46,920 bases of DNA from an uncultured Burkholderiales bacterium (GCA_937949525.1 CALEDT010000036.1:1-46920), one strand, 5' to 3'; positions 18,523 to 27,451 are shown, numbered from the stretch's first letter. Translations and numbers: made by a program. The notes: generated by a model not told the origin, from the letters alone.

Positions 18523-18741
18523 TCACATCTCCCGCCCCAGGTCCAGCCCGCCGGCGAAGCGCGTGCCCGGCTCGAAACCAAAGATCTCGGTGAGGCGCAG
18601 TTCGCGGATCAGACCGTCCACCGCCGCCTGGCCATGCTCTTTCTGCACCTCGGACAGGATCAGCTTGGCCGAATTGGCGTTGTAGAAGCCGCCGAAGTCG
18701 GCCTGGACCTTGAGCAGTTGCCGTGCGCGATCGAGGGTCAT
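18523..18741 (-). CDS. Small conserved-looking hypothetical protein
   Basis: 72 residues, starting MTLDRARQLLKVQADFGGFY. I do not recognise it. It is soluble, mostly helical by composition (NSAKLILSEVQKEHGQAAVDGLIREL), and ends with a Gly/Arg-rich tail FGFEPGTRFAGG. It lies between pfp and hppA on the same strand, 46 bases after the pfp stop, with a hairpin in between. Codon use resembles the neighbours, and the ORF fills the gap well, so I take it as real. No strong ribosome site is seen. A link to PPi metabolism would be guesswork from position. Confidence 0.6.
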   Translation of the reverse strand: MTLDRARQLLKVQADFGGFYNANSAKLILSEVQKEHGQAAVDGLIRELRLTEIFGFEPGTRFAGGLDLGREM

Positions 18742-18758
18742 GGGCAGCCAGCGTAAAC

Positions 18759-18779
18759 AAGGGCGCCCGCGGCGCCCTT
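18759..18779 (-). terminator. Hairpin between pfp and the 72-residue ORF
   Basis: Perfect 9-bp arms AAGGGCGCC and GGCGCCCTT around CGC sit eight bases beyond the pfp stop. On the minus strand GTTTACGC follows, so the T-run is short. It could act as a weak terminator or an RNA-stability hairpin, limiting read-through from pfp into the small ORF and hppA. Confidence 0.5.
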
Positions 18780-18787
18780 GACATTGG

Positions 18788-20044
18788 TTAAAGCTTGAAT
18801 TCGGCGAGCTTCTTCGGCACGGCCACGTTCTTCAGCGTCACATACACCGGCAGACCGTTGGCGTACTTGGGATAGTCCTCACCCTGGATCAGGCCGGTCA
18901 GGTACTTGCGGCACTTCTCGGTGATGCCGAAGCCGTCCTTGCTGATGAAGTCGCGCGGCATGAATTTCTCGACGTTGGCGACGTCCTTCAGGTCGGCCAC
19001 GCCGATCTTGTACTTGTACGGCTCGTCGGACACACGCACGATGGTGGGCATGACCGAATTGCGCCCCTTGACCGCCAGTTCCACGGCGGCCTTGCCCAGT
19101 TCGTAGGCCTGCTTGACGTCGGTCTTGGAAGCGATGTGACGCGCGGCGCGCTGCAGGTAGTCGGCCACCGCCCAATGGAACTTGTGGCCGAGCGCATCCT
19201 TGATCATGTTGGCCACCACCGGCGCGGCGCCGCCCAGTTGGGCATGACCAAACGCATCGCGCGTGCCCTGCTCGGCCAGGAACTTGCCGTCCGGGTAGTG
19301 GCAGCCTTCCGAGACGACCACGGTGCAGTAGCCGTGCTTCTTGACGTTGTCGTCGACCTTGGCCAGGAAAGCCGTCTGGTCGAACTCGATCTCCGGGAAC
19401 AGGATCACCACCGGAATGCCCTGCTCGGCCACCAGGCCGCCGGCAGCGGCGATCCAGCCGGCGTGCCGTCCCATGACCTCGATGACGAACACCTTGGTCG
19501 ATGTCTTGGCCATGGAGCGCACGTCGAACGAGGCTTCCAGCGTGGAGACCGCGATGTACTTGGCCACCGAGCCGAAGCCGGGACAGCAGTCGGTGATGGG
19601 CAGGTCGTTGTCCACGGTCTTGGGCACGTGGATGGCCTGGATCGGATAGCCCATGGCCTCGGACAACTGGCTGACCTTGAAGCAGGTGTCGGCCGAGTCG
19701 CCGCCGCCGTTGTAGAAGAAGTAGCCGATGTTGTGCGCCTTGAACACCTCGATCAGGCGCTCGTATTCGCGCTTGTTGGCTTCCAGGCTCTTGAGCTTGT
19801 AGCGGCAGGAACCGAATGCGCCGGAGGGCGTGGAACGCAGCGCGGCGATGGCTTCGTCCGATTCCTTGCTGGTGTCGATCAGATCCTCGGTCAACGCGCC
19901 GATGATGCCGTTGCGGCCGGCGTAGACCTTGCCGATGACATCGCCGTGCTTGCGCGCGGTTTCGATGACGCCGCAGGCGGAGGCGTTGATGACGGCGGTC
20001 ACACCGCCGGACTGAGCGTAGAACGCATTCTTTTTCTTGGCCAT
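18788..20044 (-). CDS. pfp: PPi-dependent 6-phosphofructokinase
   Basis: Reversibly phosphorylates fructose-6-phosphate with PPi. YNGGGDSADT (residues 111-120) forms the phosphate-donor site. PKTVDND (141-147) has Lys142 in place of the Gly found in ATP-dependent enzymes (PGTIDND), which marks PPi use. MGRHAGWIAAAGGL and EGCHYPDG follow. About 418 residues. I chose the ATG at 20044 because KKKNAFYAQSGGVTAVIN is the family N-terminus, and GGAG lies about ten bases upstream. The in-frame extension to 20098 runs through a terminator hairpin. Shared supply of PPi with hppA is the obvious logic. Confidence 0.95.
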   Translation of the reverse strand: MAKKKNAFYAQSGGVTAVINASACGVIETARKHGDVIGKVYAGRNGIIGALTEDLIDTSKESDEAIAALRSTPSGAFGSCRYKLKSLEANKREYERLIEVFKAHNIGYFFYNGGGDSADTCFKVSQLSEAMGYPIQAIHVPKTVDNDLPITDCCPGFGSVAKYIAVSTLEASFDVRSMAKTSTKVFVIEVMGRHAGWIAAAGGLVAEQGIPVVILFPEIEFDQTAFLAKVDDNVKKHGYCTVVVSEGCHYPDGKFLAEQGTRDAFGHAQLGGAAPVVANMIKDALGHKFHWAVADYLQRAARHIASKTDVKQAYELGKAAVELAVKGRNSVMPTIVRVSDEPYKYKIGVADLKDVANVEKFMPRDFISKDGFGITEKCRKYLTGLIQGEDYPKYANGLPVYVTLKNVAVPKKLAEFKL

Positions 20045-20059
20045 GTCTGTCGATCTCCG

Positions 20060-20094
20060 TAAAAACGCGAAAGCGCGGTCGCCCGCGCTTTCGC
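20060..20094 (-). terminator. Intrinsic terminator before pfp
   Basis: A 12-bp perfect stem (20067-20078 with 20083-20094, loop TCGC in plus-strand reading) is followed on the minus strand by GTTTTTACGG. It begins nine bases after the stop of the 116-residue ORF and ends just before the pfp ribosome site. It could end the upstream transcript or attenuate read-through into pfp. Confidence 0.75.
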
Positions 20095-20102
20095 TCATGT
20101 GT

Positions 20103-20453
20103 CTAACGTATGCCGGTTTCCTGCTGCCGCTCGGCGTGCACCTGCTCCTGCACCTTGAGCAGCGTGATCAGGCAGTCCCCCAGACTGTCGTATTCCTCCT
20201 GGCCGGTACCGAAGCGGTCCTTCACCGAATAGAAGAACATCGCGCGGTAGGCGGCCAGTCCGGTCTTGGCCACGACGAAGGCGCAACCGTCTTCCTTCCA
20301 GTACAGCGCGGGGCACTGCGTCAGTTCCCGGTCGGCCGGGGTCAACCGCACCTCGGTCTCCACCTCGGACACCTCGACGTCACGGCCGAAGCGTTCCTTC
20401 AGCGTGGCACGCGCCAGCGACAGATCCGAGGCGGAAAAACCGGGAATGTCCAT
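20103..20453 (-). CDS. Hypothetical protein, 116 residues
   Basis: I do not recognise this protein. It has no signal peptide or membrane helix, and one Cys sits in each half (LTQCPALYW, LGDCLITLL). The start MDIPGFSASDLSLARATLKE and the segment CAFVVAKTGLAAYRAMFFY suggest a compact alpha/beta fold. It begins eight bases after adk, so the two are probably co-transcribed, and it ends at an intrinsic terminator. Codon use matches the neighbours. A housekeeping accessory role is possible but unsupported. Confidence 0.7.
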   Translation of the reverse strand: MDIPGFSASDLSLARATLKERFGRDVEVSEVETEVRLTPADRELTQCPALYWKEDGCAFVVAKTGLAAYRAMFFYSVKDRFGTGQEEYDSLGDCLITLLKVQEQVHAERQQETGIR

Positions 20454-20461
20454 GGCGCCGC

Positions 20462-21233
<772 letters not shown>

Positions 21234-21260
21234 TTTTTTGTATTTGCTTATAAGGGGAGA

Positions 21261-22046
21261 TTATTGCAGCCGTTCATCATCCCCCTGCGTCACCAACGCC
21301 CGCACCCGCTCCAGATCCTCCGCGGTATCGACGCCCGGTGCAGCCGGCCGCGCACTGTCGATGACGACGATGCGGTAGCCGTGCCACAGCGCGCGCAACT
21401 GCTCCAGCGCCTCGAAGCTCTCCAGCGGCGGCTGGCTCCAGTGCGGCCAGGCCTTGAGAAAACCGACGCGGTAGGCGTACAGGCCGATGTGGCGGTGGAT
21501 GGGCAGATCGGGTGGCAGCGCGGCCGGTGTGCCGCCGGCCCAGGCGTCGCGCGCCCAGGGAATGGGCGCGCGCGAGAAATACAGCGCATAGCCGTGCGCG
21601 TCCGTGACCACCTTGACCACGTTGGGGTTGAACGCCTCGGCGGCGTCGCGAATGCGATGGCGCACGGTGGCCATGCTGGCTGCGGGATGAGCGAACAAGG
21701 CGCGGGCGCAGTCGCCAATCAGCGTCGGCTCGATCAGCGGCTCGTCGCCCTGTACGTTGACCACCACGGCATCGTCGGCCCAGCCCAGTGCGGCGGCGAC
21801 TTCCGTCAGGCGGTCGGTACCCGAGGCGCAATCGGGCGAGGTCATCAACGCGCGATGACCATGCGCCTCCACCACCGCCAGTACGTCGGCGTGATCGGTC
21901 GCCACCCACACCGAGCCGGCGCCGCTGCGCGCGGCGCGTTCGGCCACGCGCACCACCATGGGTTTGCCGGCGATGTCGGCGAGCGGCTTGCCGGGCAGAC
22001 GGGTGGAGGCATAACGGGCGGGAATGACGACGTGAAAGGGGAGCAT
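21261..22046 (-). CDS. kdsB: 3-deoxy-manno-octulosonate cytidylyltransferase
   Basis: Activates Kdo to CMP-Kdo for the LPS inner core. [19 protein letters not shown] at the N-terminus is the KdsB nucleotide-binding loop. [29 protein letters not shown] and [10 protein letters not shown] follow in the expected order, and [12 protein letters not shown] lies in the C-terminal half. About 261 residues. I chose the ATG at 22046, where family similarity begins. The longer in-frame extension has no family match. It is divergent from the diguanylate cyclase gene. Confidence 0.95.
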   Translation of the reverse strand: MLPFHVVIPARYASTRLPGKPLADIAGKPMVVRVAERAARSGAGSVWVATDHADVLAVVEAHGHRALMTSPDCASGTDRLTEVAAALGWADDAVVVNVQGDEPLIEPTLIGDCARALFAHPAASMATVRHRIRDAAEAFNPNVVKVVTDAHGYALYFSRAPIPWARDAWAGGTPAALPPDLPIHRHIGLYAYRVGFLKAWPHWSQPPLESFEALEQLRALWHGYRIVVIDSARPAAPGVDTAEDLERVRALVTQGDDERLQ

Positions 22047-22095
22047 GGAAACGGACGAAGGCGGCTGCGATGTACCCCATTGTAGCCAAAGGGGC

Positions 22096-22124
22096 TTTAC
22101 GCACCTGTCATAACCATGTAAACA
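22096..22124 (+). promoter_or_regulatory. Weak candidate promoter for the diguanylate cyclase gene
   Basis: TTTACG (22096-22101) and TAAACA (22119-22124) are spaced 17 bases apart in the 105-base divergent gap between kdsB and the GGDEF gene. It is the only AT-richer patch there. Both boxes deviate from consensus. Confidence 0.3.
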
Positions 22125-22151
22125 AGTCGAGTTTACCCCCCACTCCGCGCC

Positions 22152-23408
22152 ATGTCCGCCGGTACGACATTGCATCAACCCTCCACGGCGCCCGCCAACG
22201 GCATCACGCCGGAGGTGCGCCGGCGCATCGTCTATCTGCTGCTGGCCGGCTTCATCCTGCAACTGGCGCTGATGATCGCGCTGATCGGGCACGCCGTCTG
22301 GCATATGGAGGGCATCGACGCCCGCGTGCGCGACATCGTCGAGGTGCGCAATCTCAAGATCCGGCTGGCCACCGAACTACAGGAGGCCGCCTACAACCGC
22401 CACAATGCCCTGGTCTACCAGGCGTTGACCGAGGACCCGTTCGAGCGGGACGCCAACTTCCAGTTGTTCATCCGTTGGGGCTACGAGGTGGGCCGGGCGC
22501 GCAACGAGCTGCGATCGCTGGAACTGGATGAGGTCGAGCAGGCCAACCTGCTGGAACAGGACGAACTGATCGCCGAGATCGCCCAACTGCACGAAGAGAT
22601 TGCCGATCTGGCGGCGCGCGACGACCTGTGGGCGGCACAGGATCGGCTGAGCAGCGAATTGCGGCCGCTCAACCTGGCGCTGACCCAGGTCATCGAAAAC
22701 CTGCGCCGCCATGAACGCGACCAGATCCAGGCCGCGCTGGAAGAAGCCGGCGCGGCGACGCGGGATGCGGTCCGGCTGCACTGGACGCTGGGCGGCGTGC
22801 TGGTGGTGCTGGCCGGCATGGTCGCGCTGTTGAGCCTGCGCCAGATCGCGCGCCACACGCGCACCATCGTCACGCAGATGGAGGCGTTGCAGGCCGCCGG
22901 CCAACGCCTGGAACACGAAGCGACCCACGATGCCCTGACCGGCCTGGCCAACCGCGCGCTGTTCCGCCGGCGCCTGGAGGAGGCCCTGAACCATGCGCGC
23001 GAGGAGGATTTCTCGCTGGCGGTGATGTATGTCGATCTCGACGACTTCAAACCCGTGAACGACCGTCTGGGCCATGCCGCCGGCGACGAACTGCTGCGCA
23101 CCATCGCCCAGCGCCTGCGTGGCGCGGTGCGGGTATCCGACACGGTGGCGCGGCTGGGCGGCGACGAATTCGCGCTGGTGCTCACCGGCCTGGACAAGAG
23201 CGACAAATGTCCGCGCATCTGCGCACAGATCGAGCACGACGTGCGCGAGCCGGTGCGGCTCGGCGGCGAGATCGTCAAGCCGTCATGCAGTGTCGGTCAT
23301 GCCTTGTATCCGGCCGATGGCGACGATGTCGACGCCCTGTTGGCCACCGCCGACGCACGCATGTATGCCGCCAAGCGCGCGCGCAAACGCGCGCGCGACG
23401 AGCAGTAG
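22152..23408 (+). CDS. Membrane diguanylate cyclase (GGDEF)
   Basis: Makes cyclic di-GMP. The N-terminus has a transmembrane helix (about 26-50). A helical periplasmic sensor region follows, rich in Glu, Leu and Ala with coiled-coil character (about 52-205). A second helix spans about 208-230. The C-terminal catalytic domain has [16 protein letters not shown] and the intact GGDEF motif at 336-340. An RxxD inhibitory site (RVSD, 327-330) sits five residues ahead, so product inhibition is expected. About 418 residues. The sensed signal is unknown. It is not in an operon with any glycan gene here. Confidence 0.93.
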   Translation: MSAGTTLHQPSTAPANGITPEVRRRIVYLLLAGFILQLALMIALIGHAVWHMEGIDARVRDIVEVRNLKIRLATELQEAAYNRHNALVYQALTEDPFERDANFQLFIRWGYEVGRARNELRSLELDEVEQANLLEQDELIAEIAQLHEEIADLAARDDLWAAQDRLSSELRPLNLALTQVIENLRRHERDQIQAALEEAGAATRDAVRLHWTLGGVLVVLAGMVALLSLRQIARHTRTIVTQMEALQAAGQRLEHEATHDALTGLANRALFRRRLEEALNHAREEDFSLAVMYVDLDDFKPVNDRLGHAAGDELLRTIAQRLRGAVRVSDTVARLGGDEFALVLTGLDKSDKCPRICAQIEHDVREPVRLGGEIVKPSCSVGHALYPADGDDVDALLATADARMYAAKRARKRARDEQ

Positions 23409-23425
23409 CATCGGCGCGGCGCAGA

Positions 23426-24004
23426 TCACCCCCGCCCGCCGGCCATGCCTGCCGTTCGGCCGTGCCGGAGATGACTCAGCAGTCCGTGCAGCAGGGCCGC
23501 GACCACCAGATAGAGCATCATCGCCGCCACGAAGCGCGGGCCGTAGTCGATGAAGGTTTGGCCAAACTGCGCCAGGTTGGTGTCCGCGACGCGGCCGCCG
23601 AACCAGTAGAACGAGCCGTTGGAGAGGACGAAGGCGATGCCCGCACCGGCCAGCGCGATGCCGGCCATGCGCGCCACCCCGGCGACATCGGCGTGCTGGC
23701 GCGCCGCCAGGCGACCGCCGCCCCACAACGCCAGATGCGCGATCTGCAATGCGGCGTAGGCCGGCGTCAGACAGTAGTCGGGCACCCCCATCCAGCCCAC
23801 GGCGGCGACGTCGATGGCCACCGCCTGCACCATCAACGCCGCCAGCCACAACGGCGACAGATAGAAGCCGGCGAGGAAGAACAGCGCCCAGGAGGCATCG
23901 GGCAGGTGTAGCGCGTCGCCGAAGTGATGGAAGCGGGTGGCGAACATGACGGCCATCAGTGACAGGCCGATCAGGGTTTGCGTGTGGCGCGAACAGGCGA
24001 TCAT
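23426..24004 (-). CDS. Small polytopic membrane protein downstream of btuB
   Basis: 192 residues with about six hydrophobic segments (near 10-22, 37-53, 55-70, 80-97, 110-130, 155-178). Conserved-looking polar residues sit in loops: RFHHFGDALHLPDAS and CLTPAYAA. I do not recognise the family with certainty. Size and topology resemble the substrate-binding S component of ECF vitamin transporters. It follows the riboswitch-controlled btuB-like gene by 54 bases on the same strand, so a role in cobalamin or precursor passage across the inner membrane is plausible but inferred. It is tail-to-tail with the GGDEF gene. Confidence 0.72.
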   Translation of the reverse strand: MIACSRHTQTLIGLSLMAVMFATRFHHFGDALHLPDASWALFFLAGFYLSPLWLAALMVQAVAIDVAAVGWMGVPDYCLTPAYAALQIAHLALWGGGRLAARQHADVAGVARMAGIALAGAGIAFVLSNGSFYWFGGRVADTNLAQFGQTFIDYGPRFVAAMMLYLVVAALLHGLLSHLRHGRTAGMAGGRG

Positions 24005-24058
24005 GGTCAGGACTCCTGGGTTTGCGGCAGGTCGACAGTGTAGCGCCGCGGCGGTCGC

Positions 24059-25894
24059 TCAGCGCGGCTGATAACGCAGCGACACGAACAGGTTGCGGCC
24101 GGGTGTGTTGTAACCGGCGGAACGTTCGTAGTCCTGATCCAGCGCGTTCTCCAAGCGCGCCAGCAACTGCCAGTCACGCGCCAGTTCGCGCGCCAGCGTC
24201 AGGTGCAACAAACCATGACCGGCCAGGCGCACGGTGTTGGCGGCATCGTTGTAACGCTTGCCGTGCAGTTGCCAGTCGGCCGACCACTGCCAGGGACCGA
24301 AGGTGTGATCGATGCCCAGGCTGGCATGCTGCCGCGCGCGCAGCATGAGTTGCCGGCCGGTGGCGGCGTCCTCCGGCCGCTGGAGGTCCACACTGGCGCG
24401 CAGCGCCAGGTTGCCGAGCGCCTGCCGGCCGGACAGCGTCACGCCGCGCAGGTCGGCGCGCGCGACGTTGGACGGCTGCCAGGCGCCGCCGGGGCCGGTG
24501 GGTGCCCACTGGATCAGGTCGTGCACGCGATTGCGGTAGGCGAATACGCTGATCTGGCGATCGCCGTCGGCGAAACGCAGGCCGGCCTCGAGGTTGCGCG
24601 AGCGTTCCGGCCGCAACGACGGATTGCCGGCGCCGGGCCAGTACAGATCATCGAACGACGGCGCCCTGAACGCCTCGCCATAGGCCAGCGATGCGCGCCA
24701 GGCCGGCGTCAATGCATAGGCATAGCGGGCGGCGCCGGTGTCGTGCGCGCCGAACTGACTGTCGTCGTCGCGGCGCAGGCTGGCCTGCCAGGCATGCGCG
24801 CCCGACTCGTGACGCCAGCCGAGCATCAACGCATTGCGGTGACGGCGACTGACGGTGTAGCCGACATCGCCGCCGACCTCCCATTCCAGCCGCTCGATGA
24901 GGAGTTGCGGCGCGCCGAATGCGGTGCGGCCGTCGAGCTGCCAGCCGTACTGCCGTTGATCCATGCGGACTTCGCTGCCATAGGGCGCGCCCGGCCCCCA
25001 GAACGAGGGGTCGAAGTAGCCTCGCGTCACGGCCTTTTCGTGGGCGAAACCGGCGTCGAGCCGGCTGGTCCAGTCCGCGCCCAGGCGGCTGGTCAGGCTC
25101 AGGCCGGCATTGCCCAACCGCACCTTGCTGCGGCTGTCGTAGGCCGTCTGACCGTCGTCGAACTGCGTCCGGCCGTCGCTGGCCATGCCATGCAGCGCCA
25201 GGGTGTGCAACGGGCCGACATCGAGTTCCAGGTTCATGGACATCCGGTCGTTGCGATAGCCGTCGCGATCCGGATGGTTGGGCGGTTTGCGCGCCGAAAA
25301 ACCGTCCTGTTCGGCATGCCCGGCGGCGAGCGCGTAGCGCACACCGTCCACGCTACCGATCAAGCCGGCATCCACGCTCCGGCGGCCGTATCCTCCCATG
25401 CCCACCGCGGCCGACCAGCGCGGCTCGCCGCCGCCCCTGCGGGTGAAGATCTGGATCACGCCGCCGATGGCATCCGAGCCATACAGATGGCTCATGGGAC
25501 CACGCACCACCTCGATGCGCTCGACCAGTTCCAGCGGCAGATGCTCCAGCCGGGCAATGCCCAGCGTGGCGGAGTTCATGCGCACGCCATCGACCAGTAT
25601 CAGCGTGTGTTGCGAGTTGGCGCCGCGCAGGAACACGGTGGACGTGGCCCCCGCGCCGCCGATCTGGTTGATCTCGACGCCCGGCAGCGTACTCAGCAGC
25701 TCCACCAGCGTACGCTGGCCGGCGCGTTCGATGTCGGCACGCGAGAGCACGCTGACGTCGCCGACCACATGCCGGGCGGGTTGCGGCATGCGTGTCGCGG
25801 TGACGACGATGGCATCGAGCATCGGGGTTGTCTGGGCCTGCGCGGGCAGGGCGAACAGGCCGGCGACCAGCGCGGCCAGGGGCTTGGGTGACAT
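24059..25894 (-). CDS. btuB: TonB-dependent receptor, BtuB-like cobalamin transporter
   Basis: Outer-membrane active transporter. A signal peptide (about 1-20, ending PAQAQ) precedes a TonB box LDAIVVTATR. The plug domain has LVELLSTLPGVEINQIGG, STVFLRGANSQHTLILVDGV and VVRGPMSHLYGSDAIGGVI. The beta barrel ends with Phe-containing NLFVSLRYQPR. 611 residues fits the BtuB size. A cobalamin riboswitch lies directly upstream on the same strand, which supports a corrinoid substrate. GAGGAAG precedes the ATG. Confidence 0.93.
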   Translation of the reverse strand: MSPKPLAALVAGLFALPAQAQTTPMLDAIVVTATRMPQPARHVVGDVSVLSRADIERAGQRTLVELLSTLPGVEINQIGGAGATSTVFLRGANSQHTLILVDGVRMNSATLGIARLEHLPLELVERIEVVRGPMSHLYGSDAIGGVIQIFTRRGGGEPRWSAAVGMGGYGRRSVDAGLIGSVDGVRYALAAGHAEQDGFSARKPPNHPDRDGYRNDRMSMNLELDVGPLHTLALHGMASDGRTQFDDGQTAYDSRSKVRLGNAGLSLTSRLGADWTSRLDAGFAHEKAVTRGYFDPSFWGPGAPYGSEVRMDQRQYGWQLDGRTAFGAPQLLIERLEWEVGGDVGYTVSRRHRNALMLGWRHESGAHAWQASLRRDDDSQFGAHDTGAARYAYALTPAWRASLAYGEAFRAPSFDDLYWPGAGNPSLRPERSRNLEAGLRFADGDRQISVFAYRNRVHDLIQWAPTGPGGAWQPSNVARADLRGVTLSGRQALGNLALRASVDLQRPEDAATGRQLMLRARQHASLGIDHTFGPWQWSADWQLHGKRYNDAANTVRLAGHGLLHLTLARELARDWQLLARLENALDQDYERSAGYNTPGRNLFVSLRYQPR

Positions 25895-26011
25895 GACGGC
25901 TTCCTCTTCCGATCCCGGCGTCCCCGCCGGGATGACGTGAACTCACGCGGGTCGGAAAAGGTCTGCGCGACCATCTCGCCTGGCTCGCCTCCCGCGACCC
26001 GCGCCTCCTCT

Positions 26012-26166
26012 CCAGGCCGGTCTCCGGGCTCGCGCATGAGGCTTTCCGCCTTCCCATCCCGAAGGACAGTGGCCAATTGGAAAACCGATGAGCGCTTACC
26101 GTTGCGGGGGCAGCACAGGTCTTGCACCTGTTTCCCGTTTCACCCCTGTTGCCGGGGGCACCTGAA
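26012..26166 (-). promoter_or_regulatory. Cobalamin riboswitch (AdoCbl type)
   Basis: Read on the minus strand, this leader has the conserved cobalamin elements: AGGTGCCCCCGGCAACAGGG, then GGTGCAAGACCTG, the core CCCGCAACGGTAAG, the B12-box region GCCACTGTCC followed by GGGATGGGAAGGC, and a closing GAGCCCGGAGACC. It sits between the CNP1-like gene and btuB and ends about 120 bases before the btuB start. It should shut off btuB when adenosylcobalamin is abundant. Limits are approximate. Confidence 0.93.
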
Positions 26167-26186
26167 GCGCGCGGGAGTTTACCGCA

Positions 26187-26702
26187 TCAGCGCTCGAACA
26201 GCCCGCCGGTGCGCAACAGGCGCTGGATCGCGCGCGCATCGGCGGCATGTTCGACGGTACAGAAGTAGTGATAGAACAGCGCGCGCTGCGGACTGGTCTG
26301 CTGCCGGTCCGGCACCGGCAGCCAACGCGCGTTGCGATTGCGCGACCACTCGCCCTGGTCACGGCCGAAGGCGTAGATCTTGTACTCGCCGACATCACAG
26401 CGCATACCTTCGAAACTGATGTTGCGCGCGCCCGCCGGGCTCTCCACCACCAGCGTGTAGCGCACCACGCGATCCTCGCCCACCGACAGCGAAGCGCGAT
26501 CGACCAGGAAGCGGTTGGCGCTGGCGCTGCTGACCTCGATGCGCGCCAAATTGCCGGGTTGCGGCGGCGGCGGCAGTTGCGCCTCGATCTCGCGCCAGGT
26601 CTTCTTGTTGGCATCGAAGTCGTAATCGAATTGTCCCCACTCGGCCGCGGCGGGAAGCACAGCGAGGCAGGCAAGCAGGCACAGCGTGGTCAGTCGGGGC
26701 AT
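26187..26702 (-). CDS. CNP1-like family secreted protein
   Basis: 171 residues with a signal peptide (about 1-20, cleaved after PAAA). The mature part begins EWGQFDYDFD and contains KTWREIEAQLPPPP, the hallmark of the CNP1-like family of proteobacterial periplasmic proteins. RCDVGEYKIYAFGRDQGEW and the terminal region with one Cys (HYFCTVEHAADA) follow. Function of the family is unknown to me. The ATG has GGAG eight to nine bases upstream. It ends just before the riboswitch region; a large interrupted palindrome precedes it. Confidence 0.87.
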   Translation of the reverse strand: MPRLTTLCLLACLAVLPAAAEWGQFDYDFDANKKTWREIEAQLPPPPQPGNLARIEVSSASANRFLVDRASLSVGEDRVVRYTLVVESPAGARNISFEGMRCDVGEYKIYAFGRDQGEWSRNRNARWLPVPDRQQTSPQRALFYHYFCTVEHAADARAIQRLLRTGGLFER

Positions 26703-26715
26703 CGAATTCTCCGGG

Positions 26716-26753
26716 GCGTTATCGTGGCGCGCGCGCCAACGACATGATAACGC
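26716..26753. repeat. Interrupted palindrome between marR and the CNP1-like gene
   Basis: Arms GCGTTATC (26716-26723) and GATAACGC (26746-26753) enclose a second palindrome GGCGCGCGCGCC (26726-26737). On the minus strand the interior also reads TGTCGT, the half-site seen in the candidate marR and P460 operators. It could be an operator, a terminator for marR, or both. There is no T-run. Confidence 0.5.
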
Positions 26754-26796
26754 GGCCGACGGGGTCACCACGATCGCCCTCTCGCACGCCGGCCGA

Positions 26797-27390
26797 TCAG
26801 GCCGCCCCGGCATCGTCACGGCCTTCCGCCACGCTTTCATGCTCGCGGCAGATGCGTCGCCGGTCCGCCGCCTTAAGCGGCTCGCCGGTCAGGCCGCAGC
26901 GCCAGCGACCGCGGCCCTCGGCCAGATGATGGCGGCAACTGCGGCACACACCGAAGCTGCGCCGGCCTTCGAGCTGCTGCAGACGGCGCAGCAGTTGCGT
27001 CAGGCCGGCCAGCAGTCCCTCCGGCAGATCGCGCGCGGCGACCGCGAAACCACCGGCACCGCGCCGCTGCATTTCACGGACCAGATCATCGCCGGCCGGT
27101 GTCGGTTCCAGGCGCACGATACGGCGGTCGTGCGTGTCCGCCACGCGCCGCAGATAGCCCTTGTCCTCCAGCAGGATCAGGCTTTGCGACACCGTGCCCT
27201 TGGTCAGCCCGAGATATTCGGCCACCGCCTGCGGTGTATTGGAGTAGCGGTTGGCGGCGGAAAGATACAGCAGGATGCGCGCATGTACCGGCTGCAAGCC
27301 ATGCGGCAGGGCCACCGCCTTGAGCCGGGCCTCGGCCAGGTTGCCCAGGCGCTCGGCCAGATCGAGAAGTCGCAGGATGTCGTGGTCCAC
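26797..27390 (-). CDS. MarR-family regulator with C-terminal cysteine cluster
   Basis: Winged-helix transcription factor of 197 residues. The DNA-binding part runs from about 30 to 100: HARILLYLSAANRYSNTP, AEYLGLTKGTVSQSLILLE (recognition helix) and the wing DKGYLRRVADTHDRR. After the dimerisation helix an unusual tail carries Cys149, 152, 165 and 181 plus His154, 155 and 184 (CRSCRHH, CGLTGEPL, CREHE). This looks like a zinc or Fe-S site. The start is GTG at 27390. No ribosome site precedes it, and a promoter predicts transcription starting at or next to the GTG, so the mRNA may be leaderless. It is divergent from cytochrome P460, its probable target. Confidence 0.9.
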   Translation of the reverse strand: MDHDILRLLDLAERLGNLAEARLKAVALPHGLQPVHARILLYLSAANRYSNTPQAVAEYLGLTKGTVSQSLILLEDKGYLRRVADTHDRRIVRLEPTPAGDDLVREMQRRGAGGFAVAARDLPEGLLAGLTQLLRRLQQLEGRRSFGVCRSCRHHLAEGRGRWRCGLTGEPLKAADRRRICREHESVAEGRDDAGAA

Positions 27391-27394
27391 GACA
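27378..27394. promoter_or_regulatory. Palindrome over the marR start, candidate operator
   Basis: Perfect 8+1+8 palindrome TGTCGTGGTCCACGACA covering the marR start codon and predicted transcription start. The half-site TGTCGT recurs at the P460 promoter. Autorepression would fit the MarR family. The sequence is also coding (MDHDI), so chance cannot be excluded. Confidence 0.5.
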
Positions 27395-27396
27395 CT

Positions 27397-27425
27397 AATG
27401 TAGCGTTCCGATACTTTCTTGACAA
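27397..27425 (-). promoter_or_regulatory. Promoter of marR
   Basis: On the minus strand TTGTCA (27420-27425) and TACATT (27397-27402) are exactly 17 bases apart, placing the start at about 27390, the marR GTG. Its -35 box is the other strand of the P460 -35 box. Confidence 0.65.
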
Positions 27426-27447
27426 GGCGCCAGCCACTGCATATACG
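27419..27447 (+). promoter_or_regulatory. Promoter of the cytochrome P460 gene
   Basis: Consensus TTGACA (27419-27424) is followed after 17 bases by TATACG (27442-27447), a strong sigma70-type promoter by eye. The predicted start near 27454 falls in the palindrome at 27452-27461. Confidence 0.7.
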
Positions 27448-27451
27448 TGTC

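Noticed and set aside
24203-25891. 562-codon plus-strand frame opposite btuB
   Set aside because: Shadow of the TonB receptor. No start signal and no family motif.
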